Shown here: piece after piece, positions 17,605 through 25,604 of the stretch
Numbering within the stretch: the stretch's first letter is position 1
Layout of the letters: each line of letters opens with the position of its first letter
Source: Bradyrhizobium sp. Ash2021
Lineage (GTDB): Bacteria > Pseudomonadota > Alphaproteobacteria > Rhizobiales > Xanthobacteraceae
Length of the DNA stretch: 64,000 bases
Direction of reading: 5' to 3'
Assembly (NCBI RefSeq): GCF_031202265.1
Contig: NZ_CP100605.1
Location: 124,001 to 188,000 of the forward strand
Program-made: the position numbers and the translations under genes
The notes under the pieces: model-generated
Seen by the model: only the letters and a program-made list of their open reading frames with translations
What the model was told of the DNA's origin: nothing
The model's database searches: none

Positions 17605-17764
17605 TGCGGCCATTTCGGTTTCTTATAGCCGACAAGCTGCCTGCAGTGCGGCTAAGCTGACCTCTTGTGCAGTTCATTGAGATGAAATCATCTCTTGCAA
17701 TCCTTCTATCACCTGCTTCACATCGGCGCTCCTTCAGATTCGGACCGCCTCCCTTGAATCACAA

Positions 17765-18225
17765 ATGATTCCGATGATTCAACATGTTTTCGGACAGACA
17801 CTTAGGGGTAACGTCGAAGGCATTTTCACGCTGTGCAGTCTTGTTGTGCCAAACATGGCGGCACGCGGCCAGGGGCGAATTTTCAACGCCGCGTCTTGGT
17901 TCGGTAAAATTGGTAAGGCGCAGTACAGCGCTCATTGCGCATCTAAATTCGCAGTCATCGGGCTCGCGCAGTCGCTGGCTGCAGAACTCGCCCCTTCAGG
18001 CGTAACGGTAAATGCAGTCTGCCCGGGCACGATCGTAGATACCGGGATGCGACTGGCCGACAAGCGATCACGCGAGTTGGGCTCCGCACCGCAAAGGAGC
18101 GCGAAGCCGAAATCCCACTCGGACGCGTTGGCCTGCCGGACGACATCGCCAAGGTCGTCGCATTTTTGCCTTCAGAGGAAGCCGACTATATGACGGGTCA
18201 AGCAATCAACGTAACCATTGATGTA
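17765..18225 (+). pseudogene. Short-chain dehydrogenase/reductase remnant
   Basis: The frame starts after the Rossmann glycine motif has been lost. GNVEGIFTLCSLVVPNMAAR is followed by the catalytic region with NAASWFGKIGKAQYSAHCAS (Ser, then Tyr and Lys), and VTVNAVCPGTIVDTGM. Near 18080 the frame slips; GLPDDIAKVVAFL and EEADYMTGQAINVT appear in the next frame. Both the 5' truncation and the frameshift make it inactive. The relatives are sugar-alcohol or butanediol dehydrogenases, but the substrate cannot be told. Confidence 0.85.
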
Positions 18226-18269
18226 CTCCCGACAGATTGGCCTCAGGGGATAGAAGTGGGAGTTATTTC

Positions 18270-18827
18270 ATGCGGACTGAGAAAGAGAAGATGTTGGCCG
18301 GGGAGCTGTACGACGCCAACTCACACGAAATTCAGGCGGACCTAGCGGCCACGCATAAGTGGCTCGCGCGATACAATGCTTCTCTCGATATGCCCTCCTC
18401 TGAGCGACAAAAGCTGCTGCTAAAGCGCTTCGCCGCCGTCGGAGAAGGTGCGGTGATTCGGCCGCCTTTCCATTGCGACTACGGCTTCAATATCCAACTC
18501 GGTGCAGGCGTGTTCATTAACTTCAATTGTGTGATCCTCGATGTCGTAGAGGTCACGATCGGAGACCGAACACAGATCGGACCGGGTGTTCAGGTCTTGA
18601 CAGCCGACCATCCGCGCGGTGCGACAGAACGAGCTTCCGGCCTTGAATTTGGCCGCCCAATCCGCATTGGGCGCAATGTCTGGATCGGAGGCGGCGCAAT
18701 CATTCTGCCAGGTATTTCCATTGGTGATGACGCGTTGATCAGCGCAGGCAGCGTGGTCACACGCAATGTGCCTCCAGAGGCTACCGCGTTCGGCAATCCA
18801 GCTCGCGTGCGAACCTCACATGTTTGA
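18270..18827 (+). CDS. Sugar O-acetyltransferase (maltose acetyltransferase/NodL type)
   Basis: 185 residues from ATG 18270, starting MRTEKEKMLAGELYDANSHE, the usual beginning of the Maa/NodL/LacA family. A left-handed beta-helix of hexapeptide repeats follows (CDYGFNIQLGAGVFINFNC, then IGRNVWIGGGAIILPGISIG and GDDALISAGSVVTRNVPPEA). TADHPR carries the catalytic histidine. The enzyme transfers acetyl from acetyl-CoA to a sugar hydroxyl. NodL acts on Nod factors, but nothing here shows that role. The gene looks intact, unlike the dehydrogenase remnant before it. Confidence 0.88.
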   Translation: MRTEKEKMLAGELYDANSHEIQADLAATHKWLARYNASLDMPSSERQKLLLKRFAAVGEGAVIRPPFHCDYGFNIQLGAGVFINFNCVILDVVEVTIGDRTQIGPGVQVLTADHPRGATERASGLEFGRPIRIGRNVWIGGGAIILPGISIGDDALISAGSVVTRNVPPEATAFGNPARVRTSHV

Positions 18828-19511
18828 CGCATCCTGCGCCTCACAGGGCAGGAGGAACTCGTCTTGAGCACCAGACGGACCTCTTAGTTAGCCCGAGCCG
18901 ATCGAGGCGCAGGATATGCGCTTGAGATGGGAGAACAGCACAGGCGCTCTCGACGCCGCTATCGCCAAGATCGACTCAACGTCATCTTGACATATCTCGC
19001 GCCGAATACGGGCATCGTCAATTTGGCACCTACGCGATGGCAACAATCGAGAGTACAACCAGCAGTTGGCGGTAATGCCCGTGGCGTGCGTGCACTGCGT
19101 TATGCGCGACGTGCAGTAGCAATACTTTAGAGAGTTCGCTGGCCGCCTGCCCCGGCATCGACTTATTTCGCTCCACCCACCAGTCGAAAACGGACGACGG
19201 AATCGCTTTGTGATCTGCTGCCCCGCGCCATATCAGTTTAGAAGGCATTTCCCTCCGTCTGTCTGATTGTCCCTCTCTCCACCACCCCTCCACTCGCCTA
19301 CCCGCCAGCCTCTCCAGATTCCCTCTGCGCTCTTCGCAGGGAACCATCCTCTCAGGACGGGAGGAGTCGGATGAGAGGTCCAGACCTGACCGCGACACCA
19401 ATATTCGCGATGACGAGCGCCCGGAGGACAGGAAGTTTCAGGTGCGGTTGGCGCACAACCGCGCGCTGTGCATTTCCAGTTCGCGTCCCGAACTTGGAAG
19501 AACTCACAGTA
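18828..19511. other. No supported gene between acetyltransferase and IS701
   Basis: About 680 bases without a convincing gene. Overlapping frames on both strands are low-complexity or shadow-like. A pyrimidine-rich stretch lies at about 19245-19320 on the plus strand. No repeat family was recognised. Confidence 0.35.
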
Positions 19512-19560
19512 CTAGCATTACAGTTGCCTTTTATGAAGCTTTCTGAATCCATGGGCAACC

Positions 19561-20781
19561 ATGATTCGAAGATCGTGGACGCAGACAGCGTCGATTGAGG
19601 AGAGGCTTGCGTTATGGGCGGCGTCGCTTTGGGAGGTTAAGAAGCGGATACGTCCGTTGTTCGGGCAAGAACGTGTTGCGAGGAACGCAGGCCTGTTTCT
19701 GGAAGGTCTGCTCGGTGATGAGCAACGCAAGACCGGTTGGATGCGCGCGGAGGCAGCCGGAGATCCTGGTCCCTGGCGGCAACAGGCGATCCTGGGTTGC
19801 AGGGATTGGGATGCCGATGCCCTGCGTGATATCGTCCGTGACTATGTCGTCGAGCATTTAGCGGATGACGATGCGGTGCTGGTGATCGACGAGACCGGTT
19901 TTCTCAAGCAGGGCAAGGCGTCGTGCGGAGTGGCGCGGCAATACACTGGTTCGGCCGGGAAGATTACGAACTGCCAGATCGGCGTGTTCGCCACCTACGT
20001 TTCGCGTCATGGTCATGCGTTCATCGATCGCGCGTTGTATCTTCCGAAGGAATGGACCGACGATCCGGATCGTCTGGAAGCCGTATATGTGCCTGCCGAT
20101 GTCGGGTTTGCGACCAAACCAAAGCTCGCGACCGGAATGATCGCACGCGCGATAGCCGCGTCTGTACCATTCAAGTGGGTTGCCGGCGACACCGTCTACG
20201 GTGTTGGCGACATCGAACAGCAACTGCGTCGGGCAGGTAAAGGCTACGTGCTCGGGGTCAGCAGTGCTCATGTATTTCGATCCTGGGGCAAGCGATCGCC
20301 GGTCTCCGGTACGGCCGTAGACATCGCCCGGACGCGGCGCTCATCCGACTGGAAGCGCCTGTGGGCGGGAGCCGGAACCAAAGGACCGCGGCTGCACGAT
20401 TGGTGTTATCTCGAATTGGCCGATCTTGAGGCCGAGCAATTCAACAGTGCCAATGATGGTTTGTGGACGCGCGGCCTACTGATCCGTCGTCGCATCGCCG
20501 ATGATGACCTCGCCTTCTTCACCACCTGGTGCCCCGCGGGAACATCAATTGAAACGCTGGTCGCGGTCGAAGGCCACCGGTGGGCGATCGAGGACAGTTT
20601 TGAGACCGCCAAAAACGAGTTCGGGCTCGATCACAACGAGAGCAGATCCTGGCATGGCTGGCATCGCCACGTGTCCATGGTGATGCTTGCTTTCGCCATG
20701 ATGGCCGCGGTCCGACATCGCGCCAATCCGTCGCCGCCCAAAAAAACGAAACGCCGCCGCCCGGCAAAAGCCCGGGTATAA
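19561..20781 (+). CDS. IS701-family transposase, copy 1
   Basis: 406 residues. The DDE site is visible: AVLVIDETGFLKQG, then KWVAGDTVYGVG, then WAIEDSFETAKNEFGLDHNE, followed by the RSWHGWHRHV block typical of the family. It ends with a basic tail (KKTKRRRPAKARV). The copy at 42904 is closely similar but differs at many positions (for example around residue 300), so the two are not a recent duplication. Confidence 0.95.
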   Translation: MIRRSWTQTASIEERLALWAASLWEVKKRIRPLFGQERVARNAGLFLEGLLGDEQRKTGWMRAEAAGDPGPWRQQAILGCRDWDADALRDIVRDYVVEHLADDDAVLVIDETGFLKQGKASCGVARQYTGSAGKITNCQIGVFATYVSRHGHAFIDRALYLPKEWTDDPDRLEAVYVPADVGFATKPKLATGMIARAIAASVPFKWVAGDTVYGVGDIEQQLRRAGKGYVLGVSSAHVFRSWGKRSPVSGTAVDIARTRRSSDWKRLWAGAGTKGPRLHDWCYLELADLEAEQFNSANDGLWTRGLLIRRRIADDDLAFFTTWCPAGTSIETLVAVEGHRWAIEDSFETAKNEFGLDHNESRSWHGWHRHVSMVMLAFAMMAAVRHRANPSPPKKTKRRRPAKARV

Positions 20782-20783
20782 CC

Positions 20784-20948
20784 ATGCCGCCACTGATCCG
20801 TTGGTCAATCCAGGAAATCCGCCGCATCGCCATCAGGCTCGCTCGAAAGCGAATACGACCCGCGCACGTCATCGCATGGTCACTCTGGCGCAGGGCTCAC
20901 CAGGCGGTCGCTCAGCGTGCGCATCTCAAAGCAAAACGGCAACTGTAA
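20784..20948 (+). CDS. Small second ORF of the IS701 element (54 aa)
   Basis: ATG at 20784 lies 2 bases after the transposase stop. The product MPPLIRWSIQEIRRIAIRLA continues with RKRIRPAHVIAWSLWRRAHQ and ends KAKRQL at a TAA inside the right inverted repeat. It is strongly basic and helical. The second IS701 copy keeps the same 165-nt frame with many third-position changes, but its start is ACG instead of ATG. A DNA-binding helper role is possible; no family is known to me. Confidence 0.65.
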   Translation: MPPLIRWSIQEIRRIAIRLARKRIRPAHVIAWSLWRRAHQAVAQRAHLKAKRQL

Positions 20949-21059
20949 TGCTAGTTGTTTAGTCCCGGCATTTTCTGGAGCGGATTGAGTTTGAATCGTT
21001 CTGGCTTGTGTTTCGGCGTGTTTGGATGCCGGTCCGGGGTCCCAATCCAACGCCGATTG

Positions 21060-21345
21060 ACAGTCGTGCCGACGATCTCATTTCGTCTGCTCTATGGCCT
21101 ATTGATCATGACGCATGGTCGACGACAGAGTTATGGTTTGGCGTCACAGCGCATCCGACCGCGGAATGGATCGCAAATCAGGTCACGGAAGCTTATGGCT
21201 GGGACCAAGCTCCCGCTATCTCATCCGTGATCTGGATGGGCCTATGGCGAGATCTTCATCCGAAGACTTCGATCAATGGGCATTCGTGATCGGCCGACGT
21301 CGCCGTGCTCCCCATGGCAAAACGGATATCCGATTAGTGCGACAT
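21060..21345 (+). pseudogene. Remnant of the integrase-core transposase
   Basis: Broken frames read VVPTISFRLLYGLLIM and GRRQ, then FGVTAHPTAEWIANQ, YLIRDLDGP and RDRPTSPCSPWQNGY. They match the catalytic half of the transposase found complete at 25620, 38044 and 62647. Several frameshifts, a missing N-terminal half and a missing C-terminus show an old fragment. It abuts the universal stress protein gene on its right. Confidence 0.8.
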
Positions 21346-22158
21346 CAATGTCGGTTTGGTCATCGAGGCAAGCATACCACGTGTCGTCCCGCCAAGAATA
21401 AATTCCCGCAGCCGGGAATGCCCGTACCCGCCCATGACAATGAGATCGGGATCTGTATCGGCTGCATATGACAGGATTGCATTTGAAACATCGATCTTGC
21501 TGACGGGAAGGCGCTCAATCGTGACGTCTACTCCGTGACGGGTCAGATGGGCCGCGATATCCGCACCCGGAAGGTCGGCGCTTTTGGCGCTCTGAATGTC
21601 CGCAACAACAATACTCGCCTTGCCGGAGCGGGTAAGAAACGGCATGGCATCGCCGACCGCTCGCGCGGCTGCCCGGCTGCCGTCCCAGCACACCATGATA
21701 TGATCGAGTTTGAGGCTATCTTTCTGAATAAAAGGAACGATGAGCACCGGTCTACCGGATTCGAACAGCGCCGCCTCAATGACGATATTTTTGGTCGGAT
21801 GATCCCTGCCGCTTTCAAATTGGCCAATGACGGAAAGATCGAATCGTCTTGCGATATGCGCAAACTGGGTTGGTACGTCGCCAATACCAGCTTCAATCCT
21901 GCGCGTTTCGCCTGAAACGCCGACGCGACGGGTCGCCTCGTCAAACGCGGCGGCCACGGACGCTGCGCGTTCTTGAGCTTCTGCTTGCTGGGCTCGGCTA
22001 AAGTTAGCCGACAAGCCAACGCCACCGCCCATTACCGGGTAGGCAAAGGCGGTCCCCACGATGTGCGCGCCGAATGTTTCCGCAACCGATAAGGCGTAAT
22101 TGGAAACGCCATCTTGCGATGTCCCGTAAGACAGGTTGACAAGAATATCTTTGATCAT
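21334..22158 (-). CDS. Universal stress protein, two tandem Usp domains
   Basis: 274 residues. The first half (MIKDILVNLSYGTSQDGVSN to about 140) and the second half (LDHIMVCWDGSRAAARAV to the end) each resemble a UspA fold. The second half ends with the nucleotide-binding pattern MGGYGHSRLREFILGGTTR. Usp proteins bind ATP and support survival under oxygen limitation, starvation or oxidative stress. The gene lies close to an SPW-repeat remnant, a combination often under anaerobic control in this group, but I found no FixK-type site in front of it. Confidence 0.9.
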   Translation of the reverse strand: MIKDILVNLSYGTSQDGVSNYALSVAETFGAHIVGTAFAYPVMGGGVGLSANFSRAQQAEAQERAASVAAAFDEATRRVGVSGETRRIEAGIGDVPTQFAHIARRFDLSVIGQFESGRDHPTKNIVIEAALFESGRPVLIVPFIQKDSLKLDHIMVCWDGSRAAARAVGDAMPFLTRSGKASIVVADIQSAKSADLPGADIAAHLTRHGVDVTIERLPVSKIDVSNAILSYAADTDPDLIVMGGYGHSRLREFILGGTTRGMLASMTKPTLMSH

Positions 22159-22362
22159 GCGTCTGCCTCCAGTTAGGTGATGCGTATCTACCAGTTCCCA
22201 TCTTTATCCCGGCGGGCCATTCCCGTGTCCCGGGACCGGCGTGCCTATTCGAGTAAAAAGGGGCAAACGGGTCCACGCTGCACGCTCTCGAGACACTCCT
22301 CATTCGGCCGTCACCAGATGACGGTCAGGCTGAGGCTTCAAGCAACTACCCTTCCCATCAGG

Positions 22363-22735
22363 TCATCCGGCGACCGGGTAATGCCGGCGATCGTGCCACC
22401 AGTTGATGAAATCGCGATCGGTCATCATTTCCCAGGCGGCAAACAAGATCACCAATATTCCGGACGCCACGCTGTTACCGTAGCCAATACCGACTCGTAG
22501 CCGACTGTCCAAGGTGCAACCAGGAGAGCCAGACCGAAGAGAAGCTCTCCCCACTCCTCCAGATAGGACGGAATGACAAATCGACAAATCCCTCTACGGC
22601 AAACAGAATGACGAACAACCCAAGCACGATGGTTACCCAAGTAGCCGCCCCGGCGAAGCCCAGGACGAACGGCGACATAACCAGCCACACGCCCAGCAGC
22701 AGGCTGGCGATGTCTTGCCAATGTTGAATGCGCAT
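22363..22735 (-). pseudogene. SPW-repeat membrane protein, frameshifted twice
   Basis: The ATG at 22735 follows AGGGAGG. The product starts MRIQHWQDIASLLLGVWLVM with SPFVLGF and AATWVTIVLGLFVILFAVEG, a typical SPW repeat. Then FVIPSYLEEWGELLFGLALL and VAPWTVGYESVLA appear in the second frame, and ASGILVILFAAWEMMTDRDF in the third, ending at 22363. All parts of the roughly 125-residue family are there, but two frameshifts break it. The intact form is an inner-membrane protein of unknown role. Confidence 0.85.
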
Positions 22736-22744
22736 GATGCTCAC

Positions 22745-23141
22745 CTCCCTCCCTTTTCGTTATATATAGTAATAGTTTTCGGCGCCCGAGTGCCAGCTTT
22801 CACTGGCTCTGCGTTGCTGCCTTTGCTCGCTGCCTCACAGAGTAGGATTTGCCTGTCATCCCGGTTCAGGCTCCAACTTCGCGGTCGGAGCAAATTGCCC
22901 CTCAAACTCTCGCGTGCGGGTCCTTCTCAATGCATCTGCGCTAGGGGCAGTAGGCACAGCTCTGGATCAATCACGACAAGGCGCAGCGCGACAGCCTAAA
23001 GGTGGCGCCCGGCTTCTACGACTAAGGCTCACCGGATTACAAATGTCGGTAGTGTCTCAGTTTGAAAATGATCCGTCTTGACGGTCGGCTTCTGCCTCCA
23101 AATTCGTGCTATGCTTAGCGCAAAGCAGAAGTTGGGAGGGG
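22745..23141. other. No supported gene; leader of the gene at 24392 at its right end
   Basis: The stretch holds an AT-rich piece (22760-22780) suitable as promoter for the SPW gene. At its right end, next to the IS3 border, it has GTTGGGAGGGG, which resembles a ribosome binding site and probably belonged to the leader of the gene now at 24392. Confidence 0.4.
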
Positions 23142-23201
23142 TGAGCTGCACCCGGTTCCGAGGACACCGAGTTAGGTGTTTTATGGAGCAGGAGGTGTGT
23201 C

Positions 23202-23492
23202 ATGGAGAGACGGCAGTTTACGCGAGAGTTCAAGCTTGAGGCTGTACGCCTGATCAAGGAGCGCGGCGTGTCGTATGCGCAGGCGTCAGCAGACCTTGGC
23301 GTTCATCCAACGCAGTTGCGCAATTGGGTGAAGCAGCTGGCGGACGATCCGCAGCATGCATTCCCCGGCCAGGGCCAGATGAAGCCGGAGCAGTTGGAGA
23401 TCGCGCAGCTCAAGCGCGAGGTCGCCAAGCTGAGAGCCGAACGGGACATCCTAAAAAAAGCCGCGGCCTACTTCGCGAAGGAATCAACATGA
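23202..23492 (+). CDS. IS3-family OrfA
   Basis: 96 residues starting MERRQFTREFKLEAVRLIKE, with the helix-turn-helix SYAQASADLGVHPTQLRNWV and a C-terminal leucine-zipper helix (EIAQLKREVAKLRAERDILK). It ends with TGA in an ATGA overlap with orfB. A run of A7G at 23453-23460 near its end is the expected site for programmed -1 frameshifting that makes the OrfAB transposase. Confidence 0.93.
   Translation: MERRQFTREFKLEAVRLIKERGVSYAQASADLGVHPTQLRNWVKQLADDPQHAFPGQGQMKPEQLEIAQLKREVAKLRAERDILKKAAAYFAKEST
23453..23460 (+). promoter_or_regulatory. Programmed -1 frameshift site
   Basis: AAAAAAAG near the end of orfA is the classical slippery heptamer context of IS3 elements and would let ribosomes pass from orfA into orfB, which stays open upstream of its ATG. 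Confidence 0.65.
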
Positions 23493-24355
23493 AGTTCGCC
23501 TTCATCGCGAAGCACCGGGGGATCTGGCCGGCGGAATGGTTGTGCGGGGCGCTCGGTGTCTCGCGGGGTGGGTTCTATGCCTGGCTGACACGGCCGCGCA
23601 GCCAACGCAGCCGGAGCGATGAGGAGTTGGGCGCGAAGGTTCGCGCCAGTTTCCTCGCCAGCGATCGAACCTATGGCGCGAGGCGAGTGTGGCACGACAT
23701 GTTGGCGGAAGGCGGGTTGTGTGGACTGCATCGGATCGAGCGTTTGATGCGGCTACAGGCTCTCAAAGCCCGTCCACGACGGCGGCGACTGCCGCCCGAT
23801 CTGGGTGAGCGGCAGGTCGCCGCCGTCGCTCCCAACGTGCTCGACCGCAGCTTCGATGCGTCCGCTCCCAACCGCAAATGGATCGCTGACTTCACGTACG
23901 TGTGGACAGCGGAGGGTTGGCTCTATGTTGCCGCTGTCGTCGATCTCTTCTCCCGCCGTGTGGTTGGTTGGTCGATGAACGCAGCGATGACGGCCCAGCT
24001 CGTCACTGACGCCCTGGTGATGGCGATCTGGCGACGGGGCAAACCGGACGCGCTCTTGCATCATTCCGATCGCGGCAGCCAATACACCAGCGAACAGTTC
24101 CAGCGGCTGATGGCCGATCACGGCGTCGTCTGCTCGATGAGCCGGTCAGGCAACGTCTGGGATAACGCGGCGATGGAGAGCTTCTTCTCGTCATTGAAGA
24201 CCGAGCGGACTACGCGCAGAGTGTACCGAACGAGGGATGACGCCAAGGCTGACGTCTTCGATTATATTGAGCGCTTCTACAATCCGAAACGCCGGCACTC
24301 GACGATCGGATATTTGAGCCCTATGGAGTTCGAGCAGCAGGCTGGATTAGCTTAA
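23489..24355 (+). CDS. IS3-family OrfB transposase
   Basis: From ATG 23489: MKFAFIAKHRGIWPAEWLCG. An HTH_21 region is followed by the DDE integrase core: KWIADFTYVWTAEGWLYVAA (first Asp), LLHHSDRGSQYTS (second Asp) and WDNAAMESFFSSLKTE (Glu). It ends with the RRHSTIGYLSPMEFE box. The gene is intact and also open in frame upstream into orfA. Confidence 0.95.
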   Translation: MKFAFIAKHRGIWPAEWLCGALGVSRGGFYAWLTRPRSQRSRSDEELGAKVRASFLASDRTYGARRVWHDMLAEGGLCGLHRIERLMRLQALKARPRRRRLPPDLGERQVAAVAPNVLDRSFDASAPNRKWIADFTYVWTAEGWLYVAAVVDLFSRRVVGWSMNAAMTAQLVTDALVMAIWRRGKPDALLHHSDRGSQYTSEQFQRLMADHGVVCSMSRSGNVWDNAAMESFFSSLKTERTTRRVYRTRDDAKADVFDYIERFYNPKRRHSTIGYLSPMEFEQQAGLA

Positions 24356-24391
24356 GCAGGTGTCAACAGAACCGGGTGCAGCTCAGGAGCC

Positions 24392-24589
24392 ATGAAAAAG
24401 GTCTTGGAGGACGCAAAGCGACTGCATGACGAAAGCGTGCGGCGACTTGCTGGCTTACAGTCTGGAAAAGTTGAACCCGCAGAGGGTTACACCAAAGAGG
24501 AGGTTATTGAGGCCCTAAAGAAAGATATCGCCGAAACTAGCAAGATACTTGAGCGACATAGCCGGAGAGACGATGCCAAGAGGGCCTAA
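24392..24589 (+). CDS. Small hypothetical coiled-coil protein (65 aa)
   Basis: ATG at 24392 follows GGAGCC, the only leader left after the IS3 insertion 7 bases upstream. The product MKKVLEDAKRLHDESVRRLA continues EVIEALKKDIAETSKILERH and is rich in charged helices, suggesting a short coiled coil. Its end overlaps the next gene by 17 bases, so the two are likely co-translated. Confidence 0.6.
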   Translation: MKKVLEDAKRLHDESVRRLAGLQSGKVEPAEGYTKEEVIEALKKDIAETSKILERHSRRDDAKRA

Positions 24590-24683
24590 AGGCGAGAAGC
24601 GACCCGCCGACGTGATCGGCAACGCTGTCCATGTCAGGCGATTGGCGACGGGCGAGATTGAGGAAGGCGCCCCCACCGGATGA
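24573..24683 (+). CDS. Small protein of the MPRGPKGEKRPADVIG type (36 aa)
   Basis: Translated directly from the sequence: it starts MPRGPKGEKRPADVIGNAVH and ends GEIEEGAPTG. The R-G-P-K-G-E-K-R-P-A-D-V-I-G-N-A core is, as far as I recall, a widespread motif of very small rhizobial proteins, some labelled RNA-binding. The basic N-terminus would fit nucleic acid contact, but the function is not shown. It overlaps the preceding gene. Confidence 0.6.
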   Translation: MPRGPKGEKRPADVIGNAVHVRRLATGEIEEGAPTG

Positions 24684-24878
24684 CGGGAAAGACGCGCGAA
24701 GACGAAACTCACCACAGACTCACCAGCGAATTATCTGTGCCAGCGTGTGATCAGCGCCTTAGCTCTGGCGAGAGGCGCCCACGCATGTTTCTACGTGTGC
24801 TGTCCATGGCTCACGGGGGTTACGAAGCAGAAGGTCGACCACGTTGTTTCGCTCTCTCCGCGTCTCGCGGAACTTGCG

Positions 24879-25104
24879 CTATTGTGGCTGATATCCCTCG
24901 ATGTGCATCAGCAGATCTTCTTCCAACCCAGCTTTTCCGCTCTTTGAGCCGCTTAACTTCCTTTTCGAGACCATCGAGGCGCTCGATGACCTCGCGATAC
25001 TCGTCACAAAGCGCGTCGAAGCTTGCGTCTGTCGCCACTAGCTGGCGAACGGTCTCTTCATTCTCCGAGAACCTCGCCAGCAATGATCGGATGCGTTCGA
25101 CCAT
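24879..25104 (-). pseudogene. Small coiled-coil protein, one-base frameshift at the end
   Basis: ATG at 25104 gives MVERIRSLLARFSENEETVR and DALCDEYREVIERLDGLEKE. After KRLKER the open frame turns non-family. The +1 frame supplies KAGLEEDLLMHIEGYQPQ with a stop at 24879, which matches the usual ending of these short YdcH-like coiled-coil proteins. One base near 24930 has been gained or lost. The function is unknown. Confidence 0.55.
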
Positions 25105-25194
25105 TTCGTCGGTCCTCCATCTTTCCAGGATAATTGATTGCTTCCCCTTGCTCCGTATGATCCTCTTCTCAGGACAACATTTTACGACCTCGGC

Positions 25195-25604
25195 CTAGGT
25201 CTTGATCTTTCGGATTTCATCGACGACTTCAGGATTGGCCAACGTCGAGATGTCGCCGGCATCCTCGTTGTTCGAAATCGCCCCGAGGACGCGGCGCATG
25301 ATCTCGCCGGAACGCGTCTTTGGCATGTCGGGGACGATCACGACACGGCGCGGGGGGGCAATCGACCCTATCTCGCGGATCACGGAGTCCTCCACTCGTT
25401 TGCGGATGTCCTCGCTTGGGGCGAGCCCGGGCTTTAACGATACGTACAGGTCAGGGACCTTGCCTTTGATTTCATCTCGCGCGGGGACTACTGCGGCCTC
25501 GGCGATCTCCTCAACCAGCAGACTGGCGGACTCGATCTCCTTGGTTCCGAGCCTATGCCCGGCGACGTTGATGACGTCGTCGATTCGACCCAGGATGCGA
25601 TAGT
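25195..25604 (-). pseudogene. Acetyl/propionyl-CoA synthetase, C-terminal fragment cut by an IS
   Basis: Minus strand: NYRILGRIDDVINVAGHRLG is followed by EIAEAAVVPARDEIKGKVP, VIREIGSIAPPRRVVIVPDM and PKTRSGEIMRRVLGAI. GRIDDVINVAGHR is the hinge motif of the acyl-CoA synthetase family, and PKTRSGEIMRR carries the lysine that is acetylated in Acs. The gene is severed at the IS end (25605); the N-terminal 500 or so residues are not found in the window. Confidence 0.85.

Larger units (their letters stand above)
16750..17660 (-). mobile_element. IS5-family element, scrambled
   Basis: The right end carries the inverted-repeat sequence GAGTCTGTCCGGGATCATGC at 16750. The transposase is present in two halves that point in opposite directions: the C-terminal half on the minus strand and the N-terminal half on the plus strand. 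The opposite inverted repeat was not found. An internal inversion explains the arrangement. Confidence 0.8.
19516..20950 (+). mobile_element. IS701-family element, copy 1, complete
   Basis: 1435 bp with inverted ends CATTACAGTTGCC and a CTAG duplication at 19512-19515 and 20951-20954, matching the YTAR targets of this family. It carries the transposase gene and a second small ORF that ends inside the right inverted repeat. Confidence 0.9.
23142..24385 (+). mobile_element. IS3-family element, complete
   Basis: Inverted ends TGAGCTGCACCCGGTTC (23142) and its complement (ending 24385) enclose orfA and orfB. It is inserted directly in front of the small gene at 24392. The element appears intact. 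Confidence 0.9.
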
